Position numbers and translations under genes: made by a program. From positions 1 to 7,871 of the forward strand of contig CAZZVE010000227.1 in the NCBI GenBank assembly GCA_964657325.1: a stretch of DNA of 7,871 bases, given 5' to 3'. The notes below the pieces were generated by a model. The model was given only the letters and a program-made list of their open reading frames with translations, was not told where the DNA came from and did not search any database. Origin of the DNA: JBBQVS01 sp964657325 (lineage in GTDB: Bacteria; Chloroflexota; Ktedonobacteria; Ktedonobacterales; Ktedonobacteraceae). Shown here in pieces: positions 1-6,166 of this stretch (positions are counted from its first letter, which is position 1; the number at the start of each line of letters is the position of its first letter).

Positions 1-1441
1 GCAATAAATTCTCCACACGCTCAGCATCGAATACTCCCGTTGCCTGTATCGCTTCTCGTGAAAGTATTTCTTTGAGCATGTCAGAAGCATTGACACGTAG
101 CAACGATGATGTAGGGAACTTTAGTGGCAAAGAAGGTTCTATATTTTCCAATGAAGGAAAATGTTTCGTCACAAGTAAGGGTAAAAGTGTTTCGCTACGT
201 ACTTCATTCTTCAAGGATGTAAGCGCGTCTATAACATCACTTCTGAGATAGGGAGAGCGCATGACCATTCCCTGTTGCATTGCTAACTGATGCGCAACAT
301 GAACCTCGCCGTCTGGCAAATACAGATGCAGATCGAGATAATACTGTTTTTGTTGCTTGCTTTCAAACTTGTCAGTTTGCCTGTGTAGTTTACGAGCGTG
401 TAACGAGTCTTCCCATTGTTCTTCACTCGCTATTTTCTGCTGTACCTCTTGTGAAAAAATGCTGTTAGCTATTTTGTTAGCAGATGCTTTATGCCCACCA
501 AGAAGCGTTCTTGCCCCTAAACCACTGAGTGCAACTTTTGCTTCCACCTGTGCTGTTATCGTACTTAAAAGTTGATAGAGTGCAAGCGGCCTGATATCTA
601 CACATGGAGCCTCAAGACCCGCGAGTGTACCAAGCCAGAACTCTGGCTGATCGACTCCTGTAACAGTCAGCAATTGACGATTGCATGCACTGGCAATACG
701 CTGTGCCCCTATCCACGCGTCTAAACGAGAATTCTTATAGCCAAAGGATATTGCGGTAAACGGAACTTCTGTTTGTTGACTGGTTAGAATCGCAGGTAGT
801 GCAGAGGCAGCATCTCCATTAACAAGTGCGATCAGTTGTTCGTGTGGAGGCAATAAAGCTTTTGTGTTTTCTGCAAGTAACGTGTCTAGTAGCTCTACAA
901 TATGCTGTTGTGAATGCTTTGATACCTCATCTAAGCTTGTGTCGAATCGAAAATCCACTGCATGATTGACAACCGTTTTAGCATGTTGCCAACGCAGTAG
1001 AGAGCCAGCAGGAACAACGGAAATACGCCTGAATGCTGTCCACGGAGCAGGGATAAAACCGAAACGGAGCAGTGCATCAAGTGCAGTCAGGCGAAGTTCT
1101 CGTGACACACCGACCGCGAGCAGTGCTTTGATCTCGCTTGCGAACAAGAGGTTGCCTTGTGCAGGCCAATCCTCGACATAATAGAGGGTATGTGCTCCTG
1201 AAAGTGGACGGCGGTATACAAAAGTGCGACGGTCTGGCACCCAATCAAGTACAGGCGGTTCATCGTTATCTTGCATCGCGTGCATGGAATCGGAAAAGGT
1301 AATAAGTCCCATACCAGGTTGTACGATACGAGCAGGAGTACCTCCGTGAGAGCCTAATATTGGCTCCATTTCGCCTAGTATCCTCTCGATAATCTCTGGT
1401 GAAACCTGTTCCCCAGTAAGCCATCCTGCCAATACAGGCAT
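1..1441 (-). CDS. Asparagine synthetase-like protein with degenerate active sites, partial (3' end outside window)
   Basis: Reading from the ATG at 1441 gives 480 codons without a stop, running off the left edge; comparison with AsnB suggests roughly 30-60 residues are missing. The fold is clear: LLFASEIKALL (98-108), FGFIPAPWTAFRRI (127-140), YLPDGEV (374-380) and MRSPYL (394-399) match the glutamine-hydrolysing asparagine synthetase family, as does the SREAIQATGVFDAERVENLL tail. The catalytic features do not match. The chain starts MPVLAG instead of MCGI, so the Cys2 nucleophile is absent. The glutaminase half is about 100 residues instead of about 200, without the YNGEIYN segment. The PP-loop SGGxDSS is replaced by VNGDAAS (207-213), and SGDGGDELFGGY by SGLGARTLLGGH (306-317). 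Loss of function in both domains is inferred from these motifs. Either a pseudoenzyme or a repurposed paralogue is possible. The Shine-Dalgarno site is weak (AAGAAA, 5 nt from the ATG), and an in-frame TAA lies four codons upstream. It follows the 92-aa gene by 62 nt, so co-transcription is likely. Confidence 0.88.
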   Translation of the reverse strand, partial: MPVLAGWLTGEQVSPEIIERILGEMEPILGSHGGTPARIVQPGMGLITFSDSMHAMQDNDEPPVLDWVPDRRTFVYRRPLSGAHTLYYVEDWPAQGNLLFASEIKALLAVGVSRELRLTALDALLRFGFIPAPWTAFRRISVVPAGSLLRWQHAKTVVNHAVDFRFDTSLDEVSKHSQQHIVELLDTLLAENTKALLPPHEQLIALVNGDAASALPAILTSQQTEVPFTAISFGYKNSRLDAWIGAQRIASACNRQLLTVTGVDQPEFWLGTLAGLEAPCVDIRPLALYQLLSTITAQVEAKVALSGLGARTLLGGHKASANKIANSIFSQEVQQKIASEEQWEDSLHARKLHRQTDKFESKQQKQYYLDLHLYLPDGEVHVAHQLAMQQGMVMRSPYLRSDVIDALTSLKNEVRSETLLPLLVTKHFPSLENIEPSLPLKFPTSSLLRVNASDMLKEILSREAIQATGVFDAERVENLL

Positions 1442-1450
1442 AGTATTTTC

Positions 1451-1480
1451 TTATAGCCTTTCGATACGATATGTATACAT
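1451..1480 (-). other. 9-codon upstream ORF in frame with the asparagine synthetase-like gene
   Basis: ATG at 1480 reads MYTYRIERL and stops at TAA, then three codons (ENT) lead into the ATG of the main gene in the same frame. Its first four codons are identical to those of the 92-aa protein upstream (ATG TAT ACA TAT). I see no good Shine-Dalgarno site before it. It could be a translated leader peptide, the remnant of a longer start, or simply a by-product of the palindromic repeat it contains. Translation is not shown. Confidence 0.25.
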
Positions 1481-1481
1481 A
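1469..1481. repeat. 13-bp repeat ATATGTATACATA, copy 1 (palindromic core ATGTATACAT)
   Basis: Exact copy of the 13-mer at 1771-1783. The 10-bp core ATGTATACAT is its own reverse complement. This copy lies in the 62-nt gap between the 92-aa gene and the asparagine synthetase-like gene, 28-40 nt before the latter's ATG. A regulator-binding role is only inferred. Confidence 0.4.
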
Positions 1482-1503
1482 ACACTATTCAACAGAAACT
1501 CTA

Positions 1504-1782
1504 TCAGTTGTTTCTATCTTTCCGCCACGGCGCATCCGAACGGCGCATCCAACGTCCATTGAAATTGATATAGTTGTCTTCTCGATTGAAGAAGTCATCG
1601 GTCAAATCGCATTCTTCCCATTCGCCAATCTCACCCTCTTTTTGTAGTTTCTGTACCAGAAAGGTGATAACATCGGGGCCATTGCCAAGATCAACTGTAG
1701 GGAAATCAGTTTCGTTGATCTCACCGTCAAGCTCTGTAGGCTGATTCTTTTGTGTTCCTCTGAGAACATAATATGTATACAT
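1504..1782 (-). CDS. Hypothetical acidic 92-aa protein
   Basis: I do not recognise this protein. It is 92 residues beginning MYTYYVLRG, with no signal peptide or membrane segment and one cysteine (in EWEECDL). The middle is strongly acidic (Glu/Asp runs around EINETDFPTVD and EGEIGEWEECDLTDD) and the C-terminus is basic and aromatic (FNGRWMRR, then DAPWRKDRNN). The ATG at 1782 is chosen because AAGAAAGG lies 7 nt upstream. An in-frame TTG at 1836 and ATG at 1824 would add up to 18 residues but have no comparable ribosome binding site. A possible -10 (TATTAT, minus strand, 1828-1833) fits transcription starting close to this gene. The asparagine synthetase-like gene follows after 62 nt on the same strand, so the two may form one unit. 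Regular codons, the clean SD site and the non-overlapping position argue for a real gene. Confidence 0.65.
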   Translation of the reverse strand: MYTYYVLRGTQKNQPTELDGEINETDFPTVDLGNGPDVITFLVQKLQKEGEIGEWEECDLTDDFFNREDNYINFNGRWMRRSDAPWRKDRNN

Positions 1783-1783
1783 A
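1771..1783. repeat. 13-bp repeat ATATGTATACATA, copy 2, overlapping a start codon
   Basis: Second exact copy of the 13-mer at 1469-1481. On the minus strand it spans the ATG and first codons of the 92-aa protein (ATG TAT ACA TAT). A dyad here could act as an operator that blocks translation or transcription, or could reflect a local duplication of the gene start. Confidence 0.4.
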
Positions 1784-1789
1784 AAAATG

Positions 1790-1797
1790 CCTTTCTT
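1790..1797 (-). promoter_or_regulatory. Ribosome binding site of the 92-aa gene
   Basis: AAGAAAGG on the minus strand lies 7 nt before the ATG at 1782. It decides the start in favour of the 92-residue form over the longer 110-residue reading. Confidence 0.6.
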
Positions 1798-1914
1798 ATA
1801 AAGATGCTGTGTTTCCACATGCATCCTATAATACAACAGTTTTCTTCCTCTTGCGTAATTTGAACAAAGTTTCTATGTTTATGTAGGACTTTAGGAAATT
1901 CAGCGTTGTTTCTA

Positions 1915-1944
1915 TTGAAGCGAAAGAAGATGTAATGGTATAAT
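1915..1944 (+). promoter_or_regulatory. Extended -10 sigma-A-type promoter for the C39-like peptidase gene
   Basis: TTGAAG (1915-1920) and the perfect TATAAT (1939-1944) are separated by 18 nt. TGG directly before the -10 gives the extended -10 form TGnTATAAT. Transcription would start near 1951, leaving a leader of about 100 nt before the ATG at 2052. This is the best promoter match on the plus strand of the window. Confidence 0.7.
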
Positions 1945-1984
1945 AAAGAGTACAATATAGTACATGAGTGTGCCGGGGTTCTAT

Positions 1985-2001
1985 CTCGTAAAGAGTACGA
2001 G
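1985..2001 (+). other. Small leader hairpin upstream of the C39-like gene
   Basis: CTCGTA (1985-1990) pairs with TACGAG (1996-2001) around the 5-nt loop AAGAG. It lies in the inferred 5' leader. The loop region is part of AAAGAGTAC (1990-1998), which also occurs at 1945-1953. A 6-bp stem is short enough to arise by chance, so any regulatory role is speculative. Confidence 0.2.
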
Positions 2002-2051
2002 TGGGGTGGCTTCTCATCTAGTATCGCAACAAAGTAGGAGTACCGCGTCAC

Positions 2052-3020
2052 ATGGTTATTCTTCTGCTCGCGCTCTTGGCATTCGCTCTTTGCATCACGC
2101 TCGCGGGTTTGTGGCTTTCACCCAAAAAATCTACACCTCCTCAAAGGGGTGTTTCTTATGCTGGACAGATGAATGTTCGTCGTCCAGTACGACGTAATCA
2201 TACTGTTGGTGAAAACAGGCGTATGAGTGTGAGACGCTCATCTGTGGAGGTAGAACGACGTGCATGGGCAGATATTCTGACATCGCTCAACATCAGCCGT
2301 CTCTTCGCGCAGCAAAGAAGGCGAAAGGATACACCATGGCTAGGTATTACGCTTATCTTGCTCGCGCTGTTTTTGTTCGGTGTGTACTTTCTGAGAACTG
2401 TATTACCTAATCCGACACTGTTCGCCTTACTACCCGATAACTCGACTACTACGGGTACGAGTAACACAAGTAATGGTTCAAATGCTTCAGTAAAGCAGCC
2501 ATTTACAGGTGCATCTAAAGCACTTGTACGCCTGAGTCAAGTCGATCCTGCTCAATATAATTCGATGCAAGAATATAGTACGTGGTGGCCTTCTGCATGT
2601 TCCGCGGCCTCAATGACTGAGGTCATTAACTCTTACGGTCATAACTACCGCGTTACCGATATCGTTAAGGTGGAGACAAGCGTTAACGAAATTACTCCTG
2701 ACGCTGGTCTTCTCGAACCTCACGGACTTGACAAAACTCTTGCTAAGTTCAATTTTACTACACATTGGTTGTATAACCCATCTGCGCTTCCTGCTAACCC
2801 TTCAGTAGATTACCTCATTAATACCGCAAATAGCGGAACGCCTGTGATTATTAACTTTCCTCCTTCCAGGTGGGCAGGTGGTCATTTACTTGTCGCGCTT
2901 GGCGGCAACAAGGATTATGTGTATCTTGCGGACTCTTCTCGGCTGAATATGCGCGCGATGGACCGCAAGACATTTCTGAAATATTGGGTAGGTTTCGCTG
3001 TTGTTGCTACACCAGCATAA
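2052..3020 (+). CDS. Membrane-anchored C39-like cysteine peptidase domain protein
   Basis: A 322-residue protein. Hydrophobic segments at about 3-22 and 97-115 flank an Arg-rich stretch (41-92), which by the positive-inside rule should be cytoplasmic. A Ser/Thr/Asn-rich linker (130-146) then leads to an external domain. That domain has a papain-like arrangement: Cys183 in WWPSACSAASMTEV, His278 in WAGGHLLVALGG and Asp294 in VYLADSS, matching the order and spacing of the C39/C39-like peptidase superfamily. Gln173 lies ten residues before the Cys and could be the oxyanion-hole residue, although the spacing is longer than usual. The substrate is unknown; it lacks the ABC-transporter parts of true bacteriocin C39 exporters. 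The start is supported by AGGAG (2036-2040), 11 nt upstream. It is transcribed from its own extended -10 promoter, divergently from the 92-aa gene, and ends at a shared terminator. It could also be a non-proteolytic cysteine hydrolase or a peptide-binding domain. Confidence 0.85.
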   Translation: MVILLLALLAFALCITLAGLWLSPKKSTPPQRGVSYAGQMNVRRPVRRNHTVGENRRMSVRRSSVEVERRAWADILTSLNISRLFAQQRRRKDTPWLGITLILLALFLFGVYFLRTVLPNPTLFALLPDNSTTTGTSNTSNGSNASVKQPFTGASKALVRLSQVDPAQYNSMQEYSTWWPSACSAASMTEVINSYGHNYRVTDIVKVETSVNEITPDAGLLEPHGLDKTLAKFNFTTHWLYNPSALPANPSVDYLINTANSGTPVIINFPPSRWAGGHLLVALGGNKDYVYLADSSRLNMRAMDRKTFLKYWVGFAVVATPA

Positions 3021-3037
3021 ATAAGATAAGACAATAG

Positions 3038-3076
3038 AAAAGCAGGGAAGTGATGTATTATCATTTCCCTGCTTTT
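3038..3076. terminator. Bidirectional intrinsic terminator between convergent genes
   Basis: 3038-3054 pairs with 3060-3076: a 17-bp stem with a single G-U pair and a 5-nt loop. The outer arms are AAAAGCAGGGAA and TTCCCTGCTTTT, so either strand gives a GC-rich stem ending in a U tract. It starts 17 nt after the stop of the C39-like gene and lies 13 nt beyond the stop of the convergent PIG-L gene at 3090, so it can end both transcripts. Confidence 0.88.
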
Positions 3077-3089
3077 GTATGACTCAAAC

Positions 3090-3938
3090 CTACTTGGCCT
3101 TCACCTCTTCCACGATGCCGGGTGCTTCTCCCTCCGCCTTGTTCTCTTCTGGAATATAGAGTTTGATTCTGCGGAACGACTCGGCGTATTGCATATCAAG
3201 CCCCAATTTCTCCTTTGCCTCTTTTGCTGTAGCTTCCGCACGTTCTTTTATACGTTGCGGTAGATCGGAATCCGGTGAGAATTGTGTTGCGTGACAAAGA
3301 AGTCCTTTGCCCTTAAGATCAATGGTCTCCGTTACATCAACGTAGGTATTGGTACCTGCCGAGAAGAACATATAGAGTTCGTGAACTTTATATGGCTGAA
3401 GACCCTGTGCAAGCAGTTCTCGAAAAGAACGTGGATTCCCTACAAAGGGATAGAGAGCATCAAGCACTATGTTTCCTGTTGCACGATGGTCGGAGTGATT
3501 AAGAAAGCCTGTATCGTTCGGCTTCTCGTTGGGGTCAGGTGCATAGATGTGTGTTGTTGGGTCATGAGTAATGACTACACGTGGTCGATACTGACGTATC
3601 AAGCGTACAAGAGCTTTCCGTGTTTCGTCGTTGTTCTGTAAATGTCCATCGGGAAAGCGCAAAAACTCAACAGCTTGTACTCCAAGTGTCTCTGCGGCTG
3701 CACGTTGCTCATGTTCACGTGTAATCATGAGTTCTGTATCAACCATGCTGGGAACTTCACTTCCCTCTGTGCCGTCGGTCATAATAACCCAGACAACTTT
3801 TTTCCCTTGCTTTGCCCAAAGAGCACTGATTGCACCCGCGCCAAAATCATCATCATCTGGATGAGCACCAACAACCATTGCTTCATAATCAGGCGTTGTC
3901 ACTACTGGTACTGCACCAGGAGCTGTTCTATCTCCCAT
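3090..3938 (-). CDS. PIG-L family deacetylase
   Basis: A 282-residue protein of the PIG-L/LmbE zinc-dependent N-deacetylase family, which removes acetyl groups from GlcNAc-type sugars (MshB, BshB and GPI-pathway enzymes belong here). The N-terminal motif AHPDDDDFG (25-33) supplies the metal ligand His26, the general base Asp28 and the metal ligand Asp29; the usual AHPDDE has Asp for Glu here. A downstream NHSDHRATG (147-155) supplies His148/His151, the third metal ligand. IMTDGTEG (52-59), FLRFPDG (92-98) and AESFRRI near the C-terminus are typical of the family. It has no signal peptide, so it should be cytoplasmic. The substrate cannot be read from sequence; thiol-cofactor biosynthesis or sugar modification are both possible. 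The start is supported by GAGAGG 7 nt upstream. It follows the LplA/LipM-like gene by 84 nt without a clear terminator and may be the last gene of the merR operon. The tail after 262 is Glu/Lys-rich. Confidence 0.92.
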   Translation of the reverse strand: MGDRTAPGAVPVVTTPDYEAMVVGAHPDDDDFGAGAISALWAKQGKKVVWVIMTDGTEGSEVPSMVDTELMITREHEQRAAAETLGVQAVEFLRFPDGHLQNNDETRKALVRLIRQYRPRVVITHDPTTHIYAPDPNEKPNDTGFLNHSDHRATGNIVLDALYPFVGNPRSFRELLAQGLQPYKVHELYMFFSAGTNTYVDVTETIDLKGKGLLCHATQFSPDSDLPQRIKERAEATAKEAKEKLGLDMQYAESFRRIKLYIPEENKAEGEAPGIVEEVKAK

Positions 3939-3973
3939 AAAAAAACCTCTCTCTACACTTTTGTTGTATATTT

Positions 3974-3998
3974 CATGGCAGGAAATATCCCTGCTATG
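3974..3998. other. Imperfect dyad between the LplA/LipM-like and PIG-L genes
   Basis: CATGGCAGG and CCTGCTATG pair around the 7-nt spacer AAATATC, with one mismatch in nine. A second small dyad, GTAAT-TGT-ATTAC (4000-4012), sits next to it. Neither is followed by a U tract on the minus strand, so this does not look like a standard terminator. An operator, an mRNA processing site or an attenuator are alternatives. A weak minus-strand TTGTTA-17 nt-TAATAC pair across the end of the preceding gene could be a local promoter. Confidence 0.3.
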
Positions 3999-4022
3999 AG
4001 TAATTGTATTACACTCTTTAAT

Positions 4023-4829
4023 TTAGAGTAACAACAAAGCATGCTCAAATGCTTCCTTGATTTCCTCTGCTTTGACGGAGCGTCCTGCGAGCGTATCTAC
4101 TCCTACCGCACGGTCAAGTAAACCTCTACGTAACGAGTGTTGTTCCTCATCTGTATGACCCAGTAGATATGCTAGAAGTTCGGTATTCCAATGCAAAAGC
4201 ACGCCTGCTTGTACTAGTGTTCCCGCACGACGGCGAATCATATCAAGCCCCACAACTTTACGCTGCCCTGCAACCACTTCATAGGGCGAGAGTGTGCCGT
4301 AACAAGCTCGATGCATCAAGCGTTCGTAGTGCTGTGTATGTGGCTGCTTTAGCAGTACACGTTGCGCATGAGCCTCTTCAATGGAAACAATGCATGTCTG
4401 AACTCCCACCGTTTGTAGGGCTGCAACCCACACTTCACCAAACCAGCGATACGACTCTACCACGTCCGGTAGAATAAGCGGATGTCCTGCTGGTAAGAAA
4501 ACATCAAGACTGAGCAGATGAAGTCCAACGAGAACTGCTGTACCTCCTGCCCGTCGATGATAAATTGGTATTGCCTGTTTCTCCTGTAACACTACTGGAT
4601 TGAGTATATCATGCTTCTGTGAGAAGCCTAGCACAAGCCCTGTTGGTTCTGCGAGTGACCAATAGAGCGTCGGTCGTTCAACCGTAAACAACGCTTCGCT
4701 TTGGTCAATATGTAGTTGCTGGTCAGCAACTACAATCGGTGAAATGTTCCAGGAGAACCGGCTAGTCTGCGCTTGCAGCGTGCTCCAATAAATCGGCTTC
4801 TTGTTCAGCTTCTCGTGTTGATTGGGCAA
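4023..4829 (-). CDS. LplA/LipM-type lipoate-protein ligase or octanoyltransferase family protein
   Basis: A 268-residue protein of the BPL/LplA/LipB fold, whose members attach octanoate, lipoate or biotin to carrier domains such as GcvH. PTLYWSLAEPTGLVLGFSQ (53-71), the substrate-loop motif RRAGGTAVLVG (92-102), CYGTLSPYEVV (176-186) and QRKVVG (189-194) with Lys191 match LplA/LipM order. Cys176 sits where LipM and LipL carry their acyl-thioester cysteine, which points to a LipM-like transferase rather than an ATP-dependent LplA; this is inference. The motif is not canonical: RRxTGGRAVLHD has become RRAGGTAVLVG, and the GSAQ after the lysine is GLDM. No lipoate-dependent enzyme or LipA is nearby. 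The start is TTG at 4829, with GGAG 7 nt upstream. It overlaps the MFS gene by 68 nt, yet the homologous region begins at about Trp15, so a later start would cut the domain. The overlap suggests translational coupling with the exporter. Confidence 0.8.
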   Translation of the reverse strand: MPNQHEKLNKKPIYWSTLQAQTSRFSWNISPIVVADQQLHIDQSEALFTVERPTLYWSLAEPTGLVLGFSQKHDILNPVVLQEKQAIPIYHRRAGGTAVLVGLHLLSLDVFLPAGHPLILPDVVESYRWFGEVWVAALQTVGVQTCIVSIEEAHAQRVLLKQPHTQHYERLMHRACYGTLSPYEVVAGQRKVVGLDMIRRRAGTLVQAGVLLHWNTELLAYLLGHTDEEQHSLRRGLLDRAVGVDTLAGRSVKAEEIKEAFEHALLLL

Positions 4830-6120
4830 AACTCTTCTCCGCTGGAGAACGTAGTATCCAGCCCACTACTGCTGCAATAAAACTAAGTCCTGCACCAGCT
4901 AACAGCGAAATTGGTGCTCCGTAGAAGTGTGCTAAACCACCAGTAAAAAGATTCCCTAATGGTAGACTACCCGCAAAGACTAACATGTACACACTCATTA
5001 CTCTACCACGCAAATGATCCGGTGTCACTGTTTGCAATGTAGTATTCGCCGTTGCTGAGAAGGTGATTTGTGCAAAGCCAACAGCCGCTATTAAGACAAG
5101 TGACAATACATAGAGTTGTGAAAGAGCAAATGCCGCTTCAAGTACACAAAAGATGATTGCCCCCACCAACATATGTTGAATATTTGGTTTCTTGTTGCCC
5201 CATGCCAGCCATAATGCAGAGACAAGTGCTCCAAAGCCAATTGCAGACGAGATCAAACCAAAGCCGACAGGTCCAGCATGCAATACATCGGTTGCAAACA
5301 AGGGTAAGACAACGTTGAAGTTGATACCAAACAACGAAACCGTACCAATAACAACAATGATGAGCAAGACCGAAGGTGTTTTAGCAATATACGCTAGTCC
5401 CTCGCGTAAACTTTGCATCGTGCTTTGCTTTTGTGTTGCCACACCTGCGATAACAGGTTTTGCATGTGAGTGTAGCTTACTTGTATCGATTAAGACTAAG
5501 CCAATCAGCACTGGTATAAAGCTAATGGCATTTAGCAAGAAAAGTGGTGTAACGCCAAGCCATGCAATGAGTAATCCACCAAGACCAGGACCAAGAATAC
5601 GTGCCATGTTGAACAGCGATGAGTTCAGCGCAACCGCATTGGGCAAGTCTTCACGTCCCACCATTTCTACAACAAATGCCTGACGTGTAGGCATATCAAG
5701 TGCGTTAGTCGCGCCAAGCATAAGGGCAAGTACAAGAATGTGCCAGAGTTGCACTGTGCCAGTGAAAACAAGGAACCAGAGTATTACCGCTTGCACTGTA
5801 GCGAATGATTGCGTGAAAAGAAGTAATCTCCTCTTTGGTAAACGATCCGCAATAACGCCACCAAATAGTGAGAACAGCATCACTGGCAAGAATTGCAATG
5901 CGCCAACAAGCCCTAACCACCACGCGCTATGCGTCAGTTGTAAAACGAGCCATGCTTGCCCGGTTGTCTGCATCCATGTACCGACCAGCGAGACTAACTG
6001 ACCAGTCCAAAAGAGGCGGAAGTTGCGATGTTGTAATGCACTAAACGTGCTAAGAAAGTTCCTCGGCTGCGATGCTTCAACAACCGAAGAGGATGTTTTG
6101 TTATCAGAAAGTGCTTTCAT
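4762..6120 (-). CDS. MFS transporter, MFS_3/EntS-like exporter
   Basis: A 452-residue integral membrane protein with about twelve hydrophobic segments between residues 35 and 423, a soluble N-terminus (1-30) and an acidic C-terminal tail (425-452). The loop 2-3 motif GGVIADRLPKRRLL (87-100) is MFS motif A. TRQAFVVEMVGREDLPNAVA (145-164), followed by NSSLFNMARILGPGLGGLL (166-184), is typical of the MFS_3 (PF05977) group, which includes the enterobactin exporter EntS and many proton-driven drug exporters. The role is therefore probably export of a small molecule; the substrate is unknown. It begins 46 nt after the merR gene on the same strand, a common arrangement for MerR-controlled efflux. 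The SD site before the ATG at 6120 is poor (GGAC), so translation may depend on coupling or this start may be less certain than the others. The 3' end overlaps the next gene by 68 nt. Confidence 0.92.
   Translation of the reverse strand: MKALSDNKTSSSVVEASQPRNFLSTFSALQHRNFRLFWTGQLVSLVGTWMQTTGQAWLVLQLTHSAWWLGLVGALQFLPVMLFSLFGGVIADRLPKRRLLLFTQSFATVQAVILWFLVFTGTVQLWHILVLALMLGATNALDMPTRQAFVVEMVGREDLPNAVALNSSLFNMARILGPGLGGLLIAWLGVTPLFLLNAISFIPVLIGLVLIDTSKLHSHAKPVIAGVATQKQSTMQSLREGLAYIAKTPSVLLIIVVIGTVSLFGINFNVVLPLFATDVLHAGPVGFGLISSAIGFGALVSALWLAWGNKKPNIQHMLVGAIIFCVLEAAFALSQLYVLSLVLIAAVGFAQITFSATANTTLQTVTPDHLRGRVMSVYMLVFAGSLPLGNLFTGGLAHFYGAPISLLAGAGLSFIAAVVGWILRSPAEKSFAQSTREAEQEADLLEHAASAD
4837..4840 (-). 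promoter_or_regulatory. Shine-Dalgarno site deciding the TTG start of the LplA/LipM-like gene
   Basis: GGAG (within GGAGAAGAG, minus strand) lies 7 nt before the TTG at 4829, inside the coding sequence of the MFS gene. There is no ATG or GTG in frame nearby with comparable support, so the TTG start is preferred. Confidence 0.6.
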
Positions 6121-6166
6121 AGATAAGGTCCGTTCTATTTAGAAATGTTTAAAAGTGTATAATGGT

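Noticed and set aside
1783..1836. 18-residue N-terminal extension of the 92-aa protein from TTG at 1836
   Set aside because: No SD site there, while AAGAAAGG sits 7 nt before the ATG at 1782; a possible -10 (1828-1833) also overlaps the extension.
1602..2051. 149-codon minus-strand ORF across the 92-aa gene and the divergent promoter region
   Set aside because: It runs through the extended -10 promoter and leader of the C39-like gene, has low-quality composition and conflicts with the better supported 92-aa frame.
1..3020. Lasso peptide or other RiPP cluster (asparagine-synthetase fold plus C39-like peptidase plus small ORF)
   Set aside because: The ATP-binding motifs that lasso cyclases keep are lost, no leader-core precursor or transporter is visible, and the C39-like gene is divergently transcribed; kept only as a weak idea in the findings.
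3983..4012. Dyads between the LplA/LipM-like and PIG-L genes as a terminator splitting the operon
   Set aside because: Stem imperfect and not followed by a U tract on the transcribed strand.
5192..5683. 163-codon plus-strand ORF inside the MFS gene
   Set aside because: Antisense to clear transporter sequence; no domain or ribosome binding site.
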